The notes under the pieces are model-generated. The model worked only from the letters and a program-made list of their open reading frames with translations, ran no database searches and had not been told where the DNA came from. This document shows positions 1 through 11,459 of a stretch of 64,000 nucleotides of DNA, piece by piece. The position numbers and the translations under genes are program-made. Within the stretch, counting starts at the first letter, position 1, and every line of letters begins with the position of its first letter. Source of the stretch: Rhizobium bangladeshense (GTDB lineage: Bacteria; Pseudomonadota; Alphaproteobacteria; Rhizobiales; Rhizobiaceae); assembly GCF_001662075.1 (NCBI RefSeq), contig NZ_LYPL01000007.1, positions 62,001 through 126,000 on the forward strand. The letters are read 5' to 3'.

Positions 1-585
1 GTAGGTGCGCTCGAGGATCTCGATCATCTCGCGGATGGTCGCGTATTCCAGGCCGAGCACATTGTCGATGAAGATCTTGCGGTCGTAATCGGCTGATGTG
101 AAGCCGTAATTTTCCGGCGACAGCTCACGATAGTCGTCGACGGTAGCGGCGATGCCGAGCGGATCGAGCTTGGCGTGCAGATGGCCACGCATGCGATAGG
201 CGCGGATCATCATGATGGCGCGCACCGAATCGCGGGTCGCCTGCAGCACGTCGGTGGTATCGGCGGGCTTGCCGGCGGCTTCGGCCTTCGCCTTCACCTT
301 GGTTTCGATCGCCTTCTCGACGATGCCCCAATTGCCGTCGAGCGCCGACACCAGATCGCCGCCGGCGGCCAGCGGCCAGTTCTTCTTGCGCCAGGAAGCT
401 CCCTTGGCCGCCTTCTTCACATCGGCAGGATCGTCTTCCAGTGCCTTGAAGAAGGCACGCCACTGGTCGTCGACCGATGCCGGATCCTCTTCGTAGCGCG
501 CATAGAGCTGCTCGATATAGGCCGCGTTGGCGCCATCCAGAAACGAGGTGATCTGAAACTGCTCGTTGGCTTCTTGCCGTGCCAT
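1..585 (-). CDS. sucA: 2-oxoglutarate dehydrogenase E1 component, N-terminal part (cut by window edge)
   Basis: Thiamine-diphosphate E1 subunit of the 2-oxoglutarate dehydrogenase complex, converting 2-oxoglutarate toward succinyl-CoA in the TCA cycle. Only the first 195 codons are present; the frame is open to base 1. It starts at an ATG read from 585 (MARQEANEQFQ). The N-terminal 2-oxogl_dehyd_N region is seen in LDGANAAYIEQLYARYEEDP, a known E1-type start that binds the E2 core. The catalytic domain lies outside the window. It follows sucD on the same strand across a 170-base gap with a stable hairpin, in the usual rhizobial order mdh-sucC-sucD-sucA. sucB is expected next but not visible. 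Confidence 0.95.
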   Translation of the reverse strand, partial: MARQEANEQFQITSFLDGANAAYIEQLYARYEEDPASVDDQWRAFFKALEDDPADVKKAAKGASWRKKNWPLAAGGDLVSALDGNWGIVEKAIETKVKAKAEAAGKPADTTDVLQATRDSVRAIMMIRAYRMRGHLHAKLDPLGIAATVDDYRELSPENYGFTSADYDRKIFIDNVLGLEYATIREMIEILERTY

Positions 586-705
586 GGTGATATGCGGACG
601 CTTCCGTCCGCCTCCTGACTTTGATGAATTTGCCGGCTTCGTCACCGGCTGCCGCATTCCGATTGCCGCCTATCCGCGGCGCATCTGCTGGTCTCGTACA
701 GTCAC

Positions 706-742
706 ACCGGGCGGAAACGCAGATGCCGTTCTTCCGCCCGGT
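706..742 (-). other. Intercistronic stem-loop between sucD and sucA
   Basis: Perfect 11-base inverted repeat (arms 706-716 and 732-742, loop 15 bases), 14 bases past the sucD stop. No T-run follows on the minus strand, so it is not a standard intrinsic terminator. An mRNA-stabilising or partial-termination role between sucCD and sucAB is inference. Confidence 0.45.
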
Positions 743-755
743 CTATATGGCTGGC

Positions 756-1658
756 TTAGCCCTTGAGGACTTCAACCAAGGTCTTGCCCAGACGGGCCGG
801 AGACGGCGAGACGCGAATGCCTGCCGATTCCATCGCCGCGATCTTCGATTCCGCATCGCCCTTGCCGCCGGATACCACGGCGCCGGCATGGCCCATGGTG
901 CGGCCCTTCGGCGCCGTGCGGCCGGCGATGAAGCCGGCCATCGGCTTCTTGCGGCCCTTCTTGGCTTCGTCCTTGAGGAACTGCGCAGCGTCTTCTTCTG
1001 CCGAGCCGCCGATCTCACCGATCATGATGATCGACTGCGTGGCTTCGTCGGCCAGGAACATTTCCAAGACGTCGATGAACTCTGTGCCCTTGACCGGGTC
1101 GCCGCCGATGCCGACAGCCGTCGTCTGGCCAAGGCCTTCGTTGGAGGTCTGGAAGACGGCTTCATAGGTCAGCGTGCCCGAGCGAGAGACGATGCCGACC
1201 GAACCCTTGCGGAAGATCGAACCCGGCATGATGCCGATCTTGCATTCTTCCGGCGTCAGAATACCCGGGCAGTTGGGGCCGAGCAGGCGCGACTTGGAGC
1301 GGTCGAGGCGCGCTTTGACGCGCACCATGTCCATGACCGGGATGCCTTCGGTGATGCAGGTGATGAACGGGATTTCGGCGTCGATCGCCTCGATGATGGC
1401 GTCGGCCGCACCAGCCGGCGGAACGTAGATAACGGTCGCGTCTGCGCCGGTCTTTTCCTTGCCTTCGGCAACGGTTGCGAAGATCGGCAGGTTTTCACCC
1501 TTCGATCCGGTCCAGGTTTCGCCGCCCTTCTTCGGGTGGATGCCGCCGACCATCTGCGTGCCGTAATAGGCAAGCGCCTGTTCGGTGTGGAAGGTTCCGG
1601 TCTTGCCGGTCAGACCCTGAACGAGGATCTTGGTGTCTTTATTGACGAGAATAGACAT
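756..1658 (-). CDS. sucD: Succinate--CoA ligase, alpha subunit
   Basis: Alpha subunit (300 aa, full family length) of succinyl-CoA synthetase, which makes ATP or GTP from succinyl-CoA with the SucC beta subunit. The N-terminal CoA-binding Rossmann region starts [20 protein letters not shown] and carries the GKTGTFH loop. The C-terminal ligase domain contains [17 protein letters not shown], including the His that is phosphorylated in the family. The start follows an AAGGAT-like ribosome site. It lies 18 bases downstream of sucC, so the two subunits are probably translated from one mRNA. Confidence 0.97.
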   Translation of the reverse strand: MSILVNKDTKILVQGLTGKTGTFHTEQALAYYGTQMVGGIHPKKGGETWTGSKGENLPIFATVAEGKEKTGADATVIYVPPAGAADAIIEAIDAEIPFITCITEGIPVMDMVRVKARLDRSKSRLLGPNCPGILTPEECKIGIMPGSIFRKGSVGIVSRSGTLTYEAVFQTSNEGLGQTTAVGIGGDPVKGTEFIDVLEMFLADEATQSIIMIGEIGGSAEEDAAQFLKDEAKKGRKKPMAGFIAGRTAPKGRTMGHAGAVVSGGKGDAESKIAAMESAGIRVSPSPARLGKTLVEVLKG

Positions 1659-1676
1659 TCTTTCCGATCCTTCAAA

Positions 1677-2870
<1,194 letters not shown>

Positions 2871-2904
2871 GGGTTTATCCCTGTTTCGATGACTTCGGCG
2901 CCGA

Positions 2905-3963
<1,059 letters not shown>

Positions 3964-4006
3964 TTAATTTTGATGTAGCGTTTTCAATCGTTTAGATACA
4001 AAAATT

Positions 4007-4022
4007 CTTACGTAAACGTAAG
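4007..4022. promoter_or_regulatory. 16-base palindrome upstream of mdh
   Basis: Perfect inverted repeat CTTACGT-AA-ACGTAAG, about 140 bases upstream of the mdh start in an AT-rich interval. It could be an operator for a dimeric regulator of the mdh-suc operon. Because minus-strand sequence AATTTTT follows it just after zapE, it could instead be a weak zapE terminator. The choice cannot be made from sequence alone. Confidence 0.4.
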
Positions 4023-4041
4023 ATAATTTATCACCGGGTTG

Positions 4042-5205
4042 TTACTCGGCGGCGCGTTTGTCATGGTGCAGCGCAAGATATTCGGCGCTCCGCATTTCGA
4101 AGAGACGCGACGCCGTGCGGTCGAATTCGAAGCCTTCGGTGCCCCGGCGGCCGACGAGCAGGTCCTCCGGCATCGCCGCCGCCGAAATGTAAAGCCGTAC
4201 GGCATGATCGTAGAACGTATCGACCAGAATGATGAAGCGCTTGATCTGGTTCCGTTTTTCTGGTCCGAGCAGGGGAACGTGGTCGACGAAGACGATATCG
4301 AAGCGTTTGGCGATGGCCAGGAAGTCGGCAGCACCGAGCGGCTTCTCGCAAAGATCGGCGAAAGAGAACCGCGCCATGCGGTCGGCGGCGAGCGGCACAT
4401 GGACGGCGCGCCCCTTCATCGGAATATCGAGTGGCTGCGCCTTGCGCCCATGCAGCGCCTGCGTCCAGGACGCCTCCATCGCCATGTCGTTATGTTCGTT
4501 GATCGGCACCAGATAGACCGGCTGGCTGTTCAGCTTCTCCATCCGGTAATCGGTCGGCGAATCCAGGGTGACGACATCGACATGCTCCCTGAGCAGCGCG
4601 ACGAAGGGCAGGAACAGGCCGCGGTTGAGACCGTCCTTGTAGAGATTGTCCGGCTCGACATTCGACGTCGCGACCAGCACGCATCCCCGCGCGAAGAGTT
4701 CGGAGAACAGCCGCGACAGGATCATCGCGTCGGCAATGTCGGTGACCGTGAATTCATCGAAGCAGAGCAGTTCTGCTTCCTCGTAAAGGGCTGCGGCGAC
4801 CGGCGGCATCGGATCGGCCTGCTTCGTCTCGCCGTTCTTGAGCTTCAGCCGGTGCGCCGCGATACGGTTGTGCACATCCGCCATGAATTCATGGAAATGC
4901 GCCCGCCGCTTCTTCCGGCACGGCGCCATCGAGAAGAACATATCCATCAGCATGGTTTTGCCGCGTCCGACGCTGCCGTGGATATAAAGCCCCTTGATAT
5001 CGCCTAAGGCTTTCTTCTTCGAGGCGAACAGCCAGCCGAGCGCGCTCGATTTCGCCGCCGGCCGCTGCTGCTTCAGCCCGGCGAGCACCCGATCCAGGCT
5101 TTTGGCCACATCCATCTGGGCGGAATCGACCTGCAAAGCACCGGAAAGCGTCAGCGATTTAAGCTGTTCGCAGACGCTGAGCGCATAATCTGGCATTGGC
5201 TGCAT
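4042..5205 (-). CDS. zapE: ZapE / AFG1-family AAA-type ATPase
   Basis: 387-aa P-loop ATPase of the AFG1/ZapE family. In enterobacteria ZapE acts at the division ring; in mitochondria the homologue AFG1/LACE1 works in respiratory-complex quality control. Walker A GSVGRGKT is at residues 77-84, and Walker B LLCFDEFTVTDIADAM lies near residue 150. The sensor region VATSNVEPDNLY follows. A second in-frame Met at codon 4 (MPDYALS) is an alternative start. It lies upstream of mdh on the same strand, but 174 bases separate them, so joint transcription is unclear. Confidence 0.92.
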   Translation of the reverse strand: MQPMPDYALSVCEQLKSLTLSGALQVDSAQMDVAKSLDRVLAGLKQQRPAAKSSALGWLFASKKKALGDIKGLYIHGSVGRGKTMLMDMFFSMAPCRKKRRAHFHEFMADVHNRIAAHRLKLKNGETKQADPMPPVAAALYEEAELLCFDEFTVTDIADAMILSRLFSELFARGCVLVATSNVEPDNLYKDGLNRGLFLPFVALLREHVDVVTLDSPTDYRMEKLNSQPVYLVPINEHNDMAMEASWTQALHGRKAQPLDIPMKGRAVHVPLAADRMARFSFADLCEKPLGAADFLAIAKRFDIVFVDHVPLLGPEKRNQIKRFIILVDTFYDHAVRLYISAAAMPEDLLVGRRGTEGFEFDRTASRLFEMRSAEYLALHHDKRAAE

Positions 5206-5285
5206 AAGGGCATGTCCGCCTGTCGGTCATCGGCGGGGCGCCGCCGGATCGTTTACCGGGCCGGTTTGATTACCGCGCCGGTTAA

Positions 5286-5810
5286 TTACCGGCTGAGGCT
5301 GATCGGCTGACCGGTATTCGTCTGGCCCTGGAAGCGGTTGTCGGCCGTCTTGTAGACGCTGCCGATCTGGTTGCCCGAACGGTCCTTGAGCAGCACCTGC
5401 TTGCCTGCGACTTCCCAGGAGCCCATCGCCGTCAACTCGCCGACGCAACCGCGCGTGCCGCCGCGCGACCCGCTGCCGAGATTGGTCAGCGTCAGGAACA
5501 TGTCGCAGCTGCCGTTGACGCGCCAGTTTCCGACCATCGATTCCTTCGTGACGTCGAGCGCATTCGCGGCGACCGCGCCCGGCTGGGCACCTGGCATCGG
5601 CGATGTCGACGCCGGCGCGGCCGGGAACTGCGAGCTGCCGGTCGGCGGCGGAAGCTGTCCGCCCTGCACGGAGGGAACTGGCTGCGCCGTCAGCGGCGCC
5701 GGAGCGGCGCTGGGAGAGTTGGAGCTGTAGTCATATGCCGTACGCTGACAACCGGCTAGCGCGAGAACCACCACCAGACCTGTCATCGCATATCGCAACT
5801 GCATCATCAT
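5286..5810 (-). CDS. AprI/Inh-family outer-membrane lipoprotein (Omp19-like)
   Basis: 174-aa lipoprotein. The N-terminus [20 protein letters not shown] is followed by Cys, giving a lipobox LAGC near residue 21. A Pro/Ala/Gln/Ser-rich linker runs to about residue 85. The C-terminal AprI/Inh barrel contains [16 protein letters not shown] and TRGCVGEL, whose two cysteines probably form the disulfide known in this family. The Brucella homologue Omp19 is a surface lipoprotein that inhibits host proteases; whether this one does is inference. It stands alone between zapE and the sdh operon. Confidence 0.85.
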   Translation of the reverse strand: MMMQLRYAMTGLVVVLALAGCQRTAYDYSSNSPSAAPAPLTAQPVPSVQGGQLPPPTGSSQFPAAPASTSPMPGAQPGAVAANALDVTKESMVGNWRVNGSCDMFLTLTNLGSGSRGGTRGCVGELTAMGSWEVAGKQVLLKDRSGNQIGSVYKTADNRFQGQTNTGQPISLSR

Positions 5811-6128
5811 ACTCCTGAAATTCGGCTGTCGCCGCAGAGAAACGGGCTTGAGACAAGATCCGATTATCGTAATTCGCTTTGGTTAATCAAGTCGCGCGGC
5901 ATAAATTGCCCGTGACAACAACTAACCGAAAAACGATACAGTTCAACTGTCCCGCTGCAAAACTTCCTGCACATAGAATTTGTCAGCAAGGTGTTGCGCG
6001 CGCTGGTGTCTGTCCGGATCCTTGGTCGAACGCTCACAATATCTCGGAACAACGGTCGAGTGCGTTTTCCGGCGATCTAGACGGCTTCTCGATCGAAGCC
6101 GTCTATTCCACCATCGGCATGCACGGGA
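5811..6128. other. Intergenic region between Omp19-like gene and sdhB
   Basis: 318 bases without a supportable gene; short open frames here have no family features. It should contain the promoter of the lipoprotein gene on the minus strand. Its right end holds the sdhB-proximal hairpin at 6079-6104. Base composition is more AT-rich than in the flanking genes. No tRNA or transposon end was seen. Confidence 0.6.
6079..6104 (-). terminator. Hairpin downstream of sdhB, probable terminator
   Basis: Perfect 10-base inverted repeat AGACGGCTTC / GAAGCCGTCT with a 6-base loop, 25 bases past the sdhB stop. The minus-strand flank lacks a clear T-run, so termination efficiency is uncertain. Confidence 0.45.
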
Positions 6129-6908
6129 TCAGACCCGGCGCTCGACCATCATTTTCTTGATTTCGGCGATAGCCTTGGCCGGATTCAGGCCCTTGGGGCA
6201 GGTCTGCGCGCAGTTCATGATCGTGTGGCAGCGATAAAGGCGGAACGGATCCTCGAGATCGTCGAGGCGTTCGCCGGTCGCCTCGTCTCTGGAATCGATC
6301 AGCCAGCGATAGGCCTGCAGGAGAACGGCCGGGCCAAGGTAGCGGTCGCCGTTCCACCAGTAGCTCGGACAGGAGGTGGAGCAGCAGGCGCAAAGAATGC
6401 ACTCGTAAAGACCGTCGAGCTTCTGCCGGTCCTCATGGCTCTGCTTCCATTCCTTGGCCGGCGTCGGCGACACCGTCTTCAGCCAGGGCTCGATCGAACG
6501 ATGCTGGGCATAGAAGTTGCTGAGATCGGGCACAAGATCCTTGACGACAGGCATGTGCGGCAACGGATAGACCTTCACCGCGCCCTTGATATCGTCGAGA
6601 CCCTTGGTGCAGGCCAGCGTGTTCGTGCCGTCGATATTCATCGCGCACGAGCCGCAAATGCCTTCGCGACAGGACCGGCGCAGCGTCAGCGTCGGGTCGA
6701 TCTTGTTCTTGATATAGAGCAGGCCGTCGAGCACCATCGGACCACAGTCGTCGACATCGATGTAAAAGGTGTCGATCGACGGGTTCTGGCCATCATCCGG
6801 GCTCCAGCGGTAGACGCGGAACTCACGGGTGTTCGTCGCACCCGCCGGCTTCGGCCAGACCTTGCCTTCGCGCATCTGAGAATTCTTGGGGAGAGCGAGT
6901 TCAACCAT
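6129..6908 (-). CDS. sdhB: Succinate dehydrogenase iron-sulfur subunit
   Basis: 259-aa subunit of complex II that passes electrons from SdhA to quinone through three Fe-S clusters. The [2Fe-2S] cysteines are in [20 protein letters not shown]. The [4Fe-4S]/[3Fe-4S] sites are in [18 protein letters not shown] and [14 protein letters not shown]. Length and motifs are complete. It is the last gene of sdhCDAB, 18 bases after sdhA, and a hairpin follows. Confidence 0.97.
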   Translation of the reverse strand: MVELALPKNSQMREGKVWPKPAGATNTREFRVYRWSPDDGQNPSIDTFYIDVDDCGPMVLDGLLYIKNKIDPTLTLRRSCREGICGSCAMNIDGTNTLACTKGLDDIKGAVKVYPLPHMPVVKDLVPDLSNFYAQHRSIEPWLKTVSPTPAKEWKQSHEDRQKLDGLYECILCACCSTSCPSYWWNGDRYLGPAVLLQAYRWLIDSRDEATGERLDDLEDPFRLYRCHTIMNCAQTCPKGLNPAKAIAEIKKMMVERRV

Positions 6909-6926
6909 ACCAGGTTCCTCTTGAAA

Positions 6927-8768
6927 TCAGTAAACGCGGGCCTTCGGCTCGATCTTGTGCGGATCGATGCCTTCCGCGATCAGGTCGGTGTGAACCGGGC
7001 GGTAATCGAGCTTGACGTCGCCTGCCTCGTTGACCCAGGCAAGCGTATGCTTGCGCCAGTTGACGTCGTCGCGGCCGGCGAATGCGCCCTCGGTATAATC
7101 CTCGCGGGCATGCGAACCGCGGCTCTCCTTGCGGGCCTCGGCGCCGTAGATGGTCGTGATGGCGTTGGCCATCAGATTCTGCAGCTCCAGCGTCTCCACG
7201 AGATCCGAGTTCCAGACCATCGAGCGGTCGGTGACCTTGATGTCGCGCATTTCCTGCCAGATCGCCGAGATCCGCCGGCACCCGGATTCCAGCGATTCCT
7301 GGGTGCGGAAGACGGCGGCGTCTTCCTGCATGGCGCGCTGCATCTTCTCACGCAGGTTAGCCGTCGGCGTGCCGCCGCCGGCGTAGCGCAGACCGTCGAA
7401 GCGGTCCATGATCTTGTCGCAGGCGGGGACGTTCAGATGCGGGATCGGCGCTGCGCGGTCGATGACCTCGCCGGCGCGGATCGCAGCGGCCCGGCCGAAG
7501 ACCACCAGGTCGATCAGCGAGTTGGAGCCGAGACGGTTAGCACCGTGCACCGAGGCGCAGCCTGCCTCGCCCACAGCCATCAGGCCGGGGATGATCCGCT
7601 CCGGATTGGCGCCGTCGGCGTTCAGCACTTCGCCCCAATAATTCGTCGGAATGCCGCCCATATTGTAGTGGACGGTCGGCAGAACCGGGATCGGCTCGCG
7701 GGTGACATCGACGCCGGCGAAGATCTTGGCGCTCTCGGAAATGCCCGGCAGCCGTTCGTGCAGCACGGCCGGGTCGAGATGGTCGAGATGCAGGAAGATG
7801 TGATCCTTGTTCTTGCCGACGCCGCGGCCTTCGCGGATCTCGAGCGTCATGCAGCGTGAAACCACGTCGCGCGAGGCGAGGTCCTTGGCCGACGGTGCAT
7901 AACGCTCCATGAAGCGTTCGCCCTCGGAGTTGACGAGGTAGCCGCCTTCGCCGCGTGCGCCCTCGGTGATCAGACAGCCCGAACCGTAGATGCCGGTCGG
8001 GTGGAACTGCACGAATTCCATGTCCTGCAGCGGCAGGCCGGCGCGCGCCACCATACCGCCGCCGTCGCCGGTGCAGGTGTGGGCAGAGGTCGCCGAGAAA
8101 TAGGCGCGGCCGTAGCCGCCGGTCGCCAGCACCACTATCTTGGCGGCGAAGCGATGGATCGTGCCGTCATCGAGGCACCAGGCAACGACGCCCGTGCAGC
8201 GGCTGCCGTCTTCCGACATGATCAGGTCGAGTGCGAAATACTCGATGAAGAATTCGGCATTGTGGCGCAGCGACTGGCCGTAGAGCGTGTGCAGGATGGC
8301 GTGGCCGGTCCGGTCGGCGACGGCGCAAGTGCGCTGCACCGGCGGGCCTTCGCCGTAATTCTGCATATGGCCGCCGAACGGGCGCTGGTAGATCTTGCCT
8401 TCCTCGTTGCGCGAGAACGGCACGCCGTAATGTTCGAGCTCATAGACCGCCTTCGGCGCTTCCATGGTCAGATACTGCATGGCGTCGACGTCGCCGAGCC
8501 AGTCGGAGCCCTTGACGGTGTCGTAGAGGTGCCATTGCCAGCTGTCGGGGGTCATGTTGCGCAGCGACGCGGCGATGCCGCCCTGCGCCGCAACCGTGTG
8601 CGAGCGGGTCGGGAACACCTTGGTGATGCAGGCGGTGCGGAAACCCTGCTCGGCCATGCCGAGCGTGGCGCGCAAGCCGGCGCCGCCGGCGCCGACGACG
8701 ATCACGTCATAGGAGTGGTCGACGTAATTGTAGGCCTTGCCGTTCTGGGCGGGGGAAGTCGGTGCCAT
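6927..8768 (-). CDS. sdhA: Succinate dehydrogenase flavoprotein subunit
   Basis: 613-aa catalytic subunit that oxidises succinate to fumarate at the inner membrane. The FAD-binding fold shows in [19 protein letters not shown] (about residues 24-42). His57 in [15 protein letters not shown] is the covalent FAD attachment site of the family. Further flavoprotein motifs include QFHPTGIYG and [17 protein letters not shown]. It lies 7 bases downstream of sdhD and 18 bases upstream of sdhB. Confidence 0.98.
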   Translation of the reverse strand: MAPTSPAQNGKAYNYVDHSYDVIVVGAGGAGLRATLGMAEQGFRTACITKVFPTRSHTVAAQGGIAASLRNMTPDSWQWHLYDTVKGSDWLGDVDAMQYLTMEAPKAVYELEHYGVPFSRNEEGKIYQRPFGGHMQNYGEGPPVQRTCAVADRTGHAILHTLYGQSLRHNAEFFIEYFALDLIMSEDGSRCTGVVAWCLDDGTIHRFAAKIVVLATGGYGRAYFSATSAHTCTGDGGGMVARAGLPLQDMEFVQFHPTGIYGSGCLITEGARGEGGYLVNSEGERFMERYAPSAKDLASRDVVSRCMTLEIREGRGVGKNKDHIFLHLDHLDPAVLHERLPGISESAKIFAGVDVTREPIPVLPTVHYNMGGIPTNYWGEVLNADGANPERIIPGLMAVGEAGCASVHGANRLGSNSLIDLVVFGRAAAIRAGEVIDRAAPIPHLNVPACDKIMDRFDGLRYAGGGTPTANLREKMQRAMQEDAAVFRTQESLESGCRRISAIWQEMRDIKVTDRSMVWNSDLVETLELQNLMANAITTIYGAEARKESRGSHAREDYTEGAFAGRDDVNWRKHTLAWVNEAGDVKLDYRPVHTDLIAEGIDPHKIEPKARVY

Positions 8769-8775
8769 ATCGAGC

Positions 8776-9156
8776 TTATCCTACGAATGCGATTTTCAGA
8801 ATGGCGAAGAGACAGAGGCCGGCAATCACGATCGCAAAGAAGGTGTTCAGCATCAGCAGAGCGATCTTGCCGAACTCGCCATGCACGTAATCTTCGATGA
8901 TGACCTGCATGCCGAGCTTCATATGGATGACGCCCGAGATCACCATCAAGCCCATGACGACGGCGACGAAGGGGTTCGACAGGGCGCGAACCACATCCGC
9001 ATAGGGCGCGCCGGCATAGGCGATCATGAAGATGACGAAGAACAGGATCAGCGGAATATTGGAGACGGCGGTCAGCCGCTGACGCCAGAAATGGCTCGTG
9101 CCTTCCTTGGCGGAGCCGAGCCCGCGAACCTTGCCGAGGGGGGTGCGCATATCCAT
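8776..9156 (-). CDS. sdhD: Succinate dehydrogenase membrane anchor subunit D
   Basis: 126-aa hydrophobic anchor of complex II with three predicted membrane segments (about residues 30-50, 58-78 and 95-122). The family pattern [17 protein letters not shown] contains the His that ligates haem b. [20 protein letters not shown] is the typical soluble N-terminus (TPLGRVRGLGSA-like). It sits 10 bases after sdhC and 7 bases before sdhA. Confidence 0.94.
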   Translation of the reverse strand: MDMRTPLGKVRGLGSAKEGTSHFWRQRLTAVSNIPLILFFVIFMIAYAGAPYADVVRALSNPFVAVVMGLMVISGVIHMKLGMQVIIEDYVHGEFGKIALLMLNTFFAIVIAGLCLFAILKIAFVG

Positions 9157-9166
9157 GAGAGGACCT

Positions 9167-9562
9167 TCAGAAGCGAATGAGGAAGCCGATCACCCAGACC
9201 AGCACGGTCAGACAGAGCGACCCGATGATGTTGGCGATGGCAAGCTTGGTGGAGACTTCCTTCTCGAAGCCGTGGCCGAGGTCCCACATGAGGTGGCGGA
9301 AACCGCCGAGCATGTGGTGCAGCAAGGCCCAGGTGTAGCCGAGCAGCACGAGCTTGCCGAGAAGGCTGCCGAGCACCCAGTTGGCCCAATCATACGACGC
9401 TTGGCCGCTTGCCGCCGCGATCAGCCACCAGGCGACGAGCAGCGTGCCGACATAGAGCGCCCCACCTGTAATGCGGTGGACGATGGACATGACCATGGTG
9501 GGAATAAGTTTGTAGACTTGCAAATGCGGCGATAAGGGCCGGTTATTTGTCACGTTCGCCAT
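9167..9562 (-). CDS. sdhC: Succinate dehydrogenase cytochrome b556 subunit C
   Basis: 131-aa membrane subunit of complex II. The start at 9562 gives [20 protein letters not shown]; this PLSPHLQVY opening and the following SIVHRITGG are the SdhC signature. The second conserved region [15 protein letters not shown] includes haem-b and quinone-site residues. Three membrane segments are visible. The open frame runs 15 codons further upstream without homology, so that extension is left out. First gene of the sdhCDAB operon. Confidence 0.94.
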   Translation of the reverse strand: MANVTNNRPLSPHLQVYKLIPTMVMSIVHRITGGALYVGTLLVAWWLIAAASGQASYDWANWVLGSLLGKLVLLGYTWALLHHMLGGFRHLMWDLGHGFEKEVSTKLAIANIIGSLCLTVLVWVIGFLIRF

Positions 9563-9833
9563 CAGAACCTCGCGGCGGCTTCTCTGCGCTCCCGGATTTC
9601 GGAGCATGCTCAGTCAACCACACGAATGACAAAATTCTCTGTGTGCGTTGCATCAATTGCGACGTTTACTCACCGGAAAGCCCGACGACAAGCACAATCG
9701 CTGTCTGCTTTTAATTTAATCGATTCGGGTTACCGGGAAGTTTGCGGGCTAACGAAACTGGGCCTTCGCGCTCAATACTTGCGCCGCGCCTCCCTTTGAT
9801 TGGACAAGCCGCAGCTTTTGGCGCAATCTGGCA
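9563..9833. other. Divergent intergenic region, sdhC and a secreted-protein gene
   Basis: AT-rich interval expected to hold the sdhCDAB promoter (minus strand) and the promoter of the plus-strand gene at 9875. I see no coding region and no clear long repeat. A CtrA-type box at 9834-9849 forms its right border. Confidence 0.55.
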
Positions 9834-9849
9834 TTAACGATTTGTTAAC
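9834..9849 (+). promoter_or_regulatory. CtrA-type box TTAA-N7-TTAAC
   Basis: TTAA-CGATTTG-TTAAC matches the full CtrA binding consensus of alphaproteobacteria exactly. It lies 25 bases upstream of the ATG at 9875, so bound CtrA could activate from, or block, the promoter of that gene. Binding is inferred from sequence only. Confidence 0.5.
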
Positions 9850-9874
9850 GATTGGATTTCCGGAGTTCGGCACC

Positions 9875-10369
9875 ATGTTTCGCAGTCTGTCCCCAGTCAT
9901 CCTGCTTGCGCTCGCGGCGCTTGCCGCATTCCCGGCCACGGCAGGCGAGCGCCGCCATGACTATCGCTTTGCCGGCCATCGCCACGTGTTCCATGGCGGA
10001 TTGTTTCTCGGCGAACGTGCGAACTGGCGCGATCGCAGCATCCGTTTCGACCATGCTTACGGCCGCCGGCCCGGCAGGATCAGGATGCCGATACTGACGC
10101 GGTTCTCGGCAGCCGCGACACATCGCACGGCTCACCACAGCCTCGTCATCCTCGCGCCGCGGGCGCCGGGCTGGGATGGCGGCGGCACCTATTCCGGTTC
10201 CGCCTACGTCTATCAAGCCGATGGCGGAACCTATGTCGGCGGCGACGGCTACAGGTTCTATCCGAACGTGCGGTCGGAGCCGCTGACCCCGAAGGCGAAA
10301 GTTATCGACGTCGCCGTGCAGGACGATCCCTGCTCATACGAAGCCAATGTCTGCATCATCCGGCCTTGA
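9875..10369 (+). CDS. Small secreted protein of unknown function
   Basis: I do not recognise a named family. The ATG at 9875 gives a 164-aa protein with a Sec signal peptide (FRSLSPVILLALAALAAFPA, cut near ATAGE). The mature part is His/Arg-rich early (RRHDYRFAGHRHVFHGG), then has a Gly/Tyr-rich stretch (GGGTYSGSAYVYQADGGTYV) and two cysteines near the C-terminus (PCSYEANVC), possibly a disulfide. A longer in-frame start at 9800 would bury the signal peptide. A perfect CtrA-type box lies just upstream. Its 3' end overlaps the convergent methyltransferase gene by 14 bases. Confidence 0.7.
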   Translation: MFRSLSPVILLALAALAAFPATAGERRHDYRFAGHRHVFHGGLFLGERANWRDRSIRFDHAYGRRPGRIRMPILTRFSAAATHRTAHHSLVILAPRAPGWDGGGTYSGSAYVYQADGGTYVGGDGYRFYPNVRSEPLTPKAKVIDVAVQDDPCSYEANVCIIRP

Positions 10370-11018
10370 GAGCTGACGCGAAGCGCCACACCGTCGTCTT
10401 CTTGATGTCGCTGTCCTCCAGCTCCCGCGTCACCGGCACCTGATAGACTGCGCAGAATTCCAGCCGGTCCCGAGGCAGATAGCTGCGCCCGGGATCGCCG
10501 ACCATCACCGGTCTTCCCTCGCCAGCCAGCTTCGAGAACCAGGGAATAAGTGCGTCGGCGAAGCCGCGGTCGTAAAATACATCGCCGGCAAGCACGATAT
10601 CCGCCTCGACGCTCGCACCGACGAGGTCGGTGCCGGTAAATCCGAGCGCAACATGATTGGCCTGGGCATTCAGCCGGATTGCCGTCTGCGCCCAGGGATC
10701 GATATCGGCAGCCACGACCTCCCGGGCGCCGGCCATGACAGCCGCAATGCCGACGAGGCCGGAGCCGCTGGCAAAATCCAGCACGCGCTTGCCGAGCACC
10801 ATATCCGGATGATCGAGGATGTAGCGTGCCAATCCCTGCCCGCCCGCCCAGGCAAAAGCCCAGAAGGGCGGCGGCAGGCCGATGGCTTCCAGCTCCTCCT
10901 CTGTCTTCAGCCAGAGCTCATGCGCCTCGCTCGCCAGATGGAGTGAAATCTCCGGCACATGCGGCGGCGCCATCAGACTGGTATTGGCGCGGATGAAGGC
11001 TTCCGGATCGGTTTTCAA
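10356..11018 (-). CDS. Class I SAM-dependent methyltransferase (ETFB lysine methyltransferase-like)
   Basis: 220-aa methyltransferase. The SAM-binding motif I is DFASGSGLVGIAAVMAGA (about residues 81-98), followed by the acidic motif VVAADIDPWA and post-motif ADIVLAGDVFYDRG. The N-terminal PPFWAFAWAGGQGLARYILD block is characteristic of the Methyltransf_16 / ETFbeta-KMT group, which methylates lysines of electron-transfer flavoprotein; the substrate here is inferred. First gene of a compact minus-strand run with EVE, YciI, gpsA and tsaD being upstream in transcription order. Confidence 0.82.
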   Translation of the reverse strand: MKTDPEAFIRANTSLMAPPHVPEISLHLASEAHELWLKTEEELEAIGLPPPFWAFAWAGGQGLARYILDHPDMVLGKRVLDFASGSGLVGIAAVMAGAREVVAADIDPWAQTAIRLNAQANHVALGFTGTDLVGASVEADIVLAGDVFYDRGFADALIPWFSKLAGEGRPVMVGDPGRSYLPRDRLEFCAVYQVPVTRELEDSDIKKTTVWRFASALKAG

Positions 11019-11024
11019 AGGTCG

Positions 11025-11456
11025 TCAGCGCGGCGGATTGTCGAGCCCGCCCATGCGGCAGACTTCGGCCCATTCGTCGTCGGTCACCGGCTGCACGGAG
11101 AGACGCATGGAGGTGACGAGCGACATCTTGGCAAGCTTCTCGCTTGCCTTGACGTCCTTCAGCGTCACCGGCTTCGGCATGTCCATGACGGCGCGGATAT
11201 CGACGCAATCCCACTTCGGATCGCCCTTGGCGGTAGAATCGGGATGCGACAGGGCACAGACTTCGACGATGCCGACGATCTCCAGCCCGTCATTGGAATG
11301 GTAGAAAAAGCCCTTGTCGCCGATCTGCATCGCCCGCATATTGTTGCGCGCCAGATAGTTGCGCACGCCCGTCCATTCGGTGCCTTTTTCGCCGGCGGCC
11401 TTCTGCTGCTCCCATGACCAGGAGGCAGGTTCGGACTTATAGAGCCAATGCGCCAT
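11025..11456 (-). CDS. EVE-domain protein
   Basis: 143 aa, almost entirely one EVE domain (a PUA-like fold that reads modified bases in nucleic acids). It begins MAHWLYKSEPASWSWEQQ and contains TEWTGVRNYLARNNMRAM and GDKGFFYHSNDGLEIVGIVE, the hallmark EVE patterns also found in human THYN1. It lies 6 bases from the methyltransferase gene and 3 bases from the YciI gene. A housekeeping gene cluster surrounds it, so a defence role is not indicated. Confidence 0.9.
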   Translation of the reverse strand: MAHWLYKSEPASWSWEQQKAAGEKGTEWTGVRNYLARNNMRAMQIGDKGFFYHSNDGLEIVGIVEVCALSHPDSTAKGDPKWDCVDIRAVMDMPKPVTLKDVKASEKLAKMSLVTSMRLSVQPVTDDEWAEVCRMGGLDNPPR

Positions 11457-11459
11457 GCT

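Noticed and set aside
11025..11456. EVE-domain gene as part of a modification-dependent defence system
   Set aside because: No restriction endonuclease, helicase or toxin gene is nearby; its neighbours are gpsA, tsaD and a YciI gene, which are housekeeping.
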